Made by a program: the position numbers and the translations under genes. A DNA stretch of 60,000 nt from Membranipora membranacea (Eukaryota; Bryozoa; Gymnolaemata; Cheilostomatida; Membraniporidae), in NCBI GenBank assembly GCA_914767715.1, contig OU612069.1, positions 6,760,001 through 6,820,000 of the forward strand, given 5' to 3'. The notes beneath the pieces are model-generated. The model was not told where the DNA came from. It saw only the letters and a program-made list of their open reading frames with translations, and did no database searches. Within the stretch, counting starts at the first letter, position 1; every line of letters starts with the position of its first letter. Of this stretch, positions 58,513 through 60,000 are shown in pieces.

Positions 58513-59520
58513 ATGCGGTAACTGTAAATTGCTGAACAGGCCGAACATGCTGAACAGCTGAACAGAATTTCTCAGACTACTAATTATGCACAAGCCTGGA
58601 CAACTCCTTATATTCTGCTTAATACTTATATTAAGTTTGCAATTGCCTTTGTTTCTTTTAATTATTTTATCCACAGTAAGTATTTGGGTGTTACACTTAG
58701 TGAATGGATGAATTCATTTTGTTTTCCCTCAGTAACAAGGCAATTGCAAACTTAATATAAGTGACTGGTCTATATTATCATTAACCTGAGAATTTGGTTT
58801 ATATTATGTAGATTGAACACTTGCCTATAAAATTCGTAATTCTGCATAAGATTTAGATAACCAATTGATATATTTCAATATCAAATATTATCATGAGTTA
58901 TGTCAGCACAATAATAATGAGATTTCTTGATGACTACATTTTACAAGGGAGACAGAAATTAATAATTTGATTATCTCTTACAGCTGGCACATATATATAT
59001 ATGAATTTATGGATCAGTGGAAAAACACATAGCGTTGCTATTTGTGAAGATATGCCATCAGTATAAAGCCTTGTGTGAGGATATAACTAAAGTTATAAAT
59101 CTTGCAGCTTGTACATTACGCATGATTGAAGTTCCAGTAACAACCTTCAAAAACTCAGGCAAGCGCTGCTTGACAAAAGTTTACGAGTGTCAGCTATAAC
59201 AGATTCTGAACTTGTGGACCATTTAAAGATGAGAAATGCTGTCCAGCAATCACGCATGAAATAGCCATACGCCTCCTAAGGGTTAGATATGTACCCCACG
59301 TTCGTGTAATATATATCAGTGATGCTCTAAAACAAATATTTTAGGTGCCAGCAGGAACTTAGGATTGATTCATTATACTCATTAAATCATTTGGCTGAGA
59401 GGAATGTGTTTGAGAAGTTATAGTCAGCCACTGAAAATAATACAAAAACTAATTTTAGTCTGAGAAATTCTGTTCAGCTGTTCAGCCTGTTCAGCAATTT
59501 ACAGTTACCGAGCTCCGCAT
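58513..59520. mobile_element. 1-kb terminal-inverted-repeat element
   Basis: Left end 58513-58577 (ATGCGGTAACTGTAAATTGC...) is the reverse complement of the right end 59459-59520, apart from a few extra bases on each side. The arms contain short direct repeats of GCTGAACAG. A 60-codon frame inside (59017-59199, MEKHIALLFVKICHQYKALC) has no recognised transposase motif, so the element looks non-autonomous. No clear target duplication seen. Confidence 0.7.
58624..58762. mobile_element. 139-bp MITE nested in the 1-kb element
   Basis: Perfect 26-bp inverted ends: 58624-58649 (ACTTATATTAAGTTTGCAAT...) and 58737-58762. The interior is AT-rich and non-coding. Perfect ends suggest that it is younger than its host element. 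Confidence 0.8.
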
Positions 59521-59823
59521 TATTAGTTCTCTTTTCTGAGCTTAGGCTAGCAATACACAGTTTCGATGTCACTTTTCTTGTCAAAAACATGTGCTAAATG
59601 CTCTTCTAAAACTGTTAAAAGGTGATATAAGATTTTCTAAATATAAATTAGAATATTCTAACAAAGAATGAGAAAATGATAAGTGTATATCCAAGAGTTT
59701 GGGTAATCATCCATACGTCTCCTTAATACTGAATTTCAGCTGCACTCAAGCTAAGTGAATTAATTCACTCTCTATCGATCAGAGATATACATGCAATAGT
59801 ATATCACGTCATCAGTGTGAACT

Positions 59824-59995
59824 TATAGTAGCAGTAGGTGAGTGACTGGACCAATCAGATCATGATACACTGGTTATGGAGAGGTTAGTAATTCGCATTA
59901 TAACATATAGGGCTAGTAGTAGTAAGTAGGTGAGTGGCGAACTGGCTCACTAGAACTTACATAGTAAGTTATAGTAGCAGTAGGTGAGTGACTGG
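59824..59995. repeat. Direct repeats of an AGTAGGTGAGTGACTGG motif
   Basis: The same 26-bp sequence (containing TAGCAGTAGGTGAGTGACTG) at 59824-59849 and 59970-59995, with a partial copy (AGTAAGTAGGTGAGTGGCGA) near 59922. It may be the start of another tandem array running off the right edge. Confidence 0.7.
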
Positions 59996-60000
59996 TCCTA

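Overview
The window is eukaryotic, repeat-rich DNA from what looks like an invertebrate metazoan. The signs are AT-rich sequence, GT-AG introns, short exons far apart, many decayed non-LTR retrotransposon (LINE) fragments, a piggyBac transposase with introns, MITE-like inverted repeats and long tandem arrays. I cannot name the phylum. Nothing looks bacterial: there are no operons, and almost every open frame over 60 codons is a chance frame or part of a repeat.

The one plausible host gene runs on the minus strand through the left two-thirds of the window. It starts with an exon at 38161-38275 encoding MGNNKSKPP..., a possible N-myristoylation start. It continues with a 232-nt exon at 37644-37875, then three 141-nt leucine-rich-repeat (LRR) exons at 28738-28878, 7773-7913 and 2515-2655, and probably runs off the left edge. 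All five exons have consensus splice sites and compatible phases (1, then 2 throughout), and the three LRR exons are exactly the same length.

Left part (about 185-12390): three tandem copies of a genomic module of about 5.1-5.3 kb. Two copies carry an LRR exon, so duplicating the module would lengthen the protein by two LRRs in frame. LINE reverse-transcriptase fragments lie on both sides of these exons. A decayed 5' part of a piggyBac gene (minus strand, 6289-6944) interrupts the second copy.

Middle (13.6-37.6 kb, all intron in this model): an almost complete four-exon piggyBac transposase pseudogene (13955-16707, plus strand), several LINE relics on both strands, a MITE-like inverted repeat at 19.7-20.0 kb, two collinear paralogous blocks (21.9-28.0 kb and 33.1-36.7 kb), and a 122-bp near-perfect hairpin with TTAA at both ends (36717-36838).

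Right part: directly upstream of the LRR gene's first exon lies a tandem array (about 38.4-51.3 kb) of units of about 1.25-1.3 kb. The outer units are diverged; the inner seven are very similar and show a 3815-bp higher-order period. The units contain a short terminal-inverted-repeat element, a tRNA-like stretch and, in one old unit, a recognisable U2 snRNA 5' end. A second satellite follows (51.78-55.54 kb; 64-bp and 57-bp monomers mixed). The last 4.5 kb holds LINE debris, two short unassigned frames and a roughly 1-kb inverted-repeat element with a smaller one inside it.
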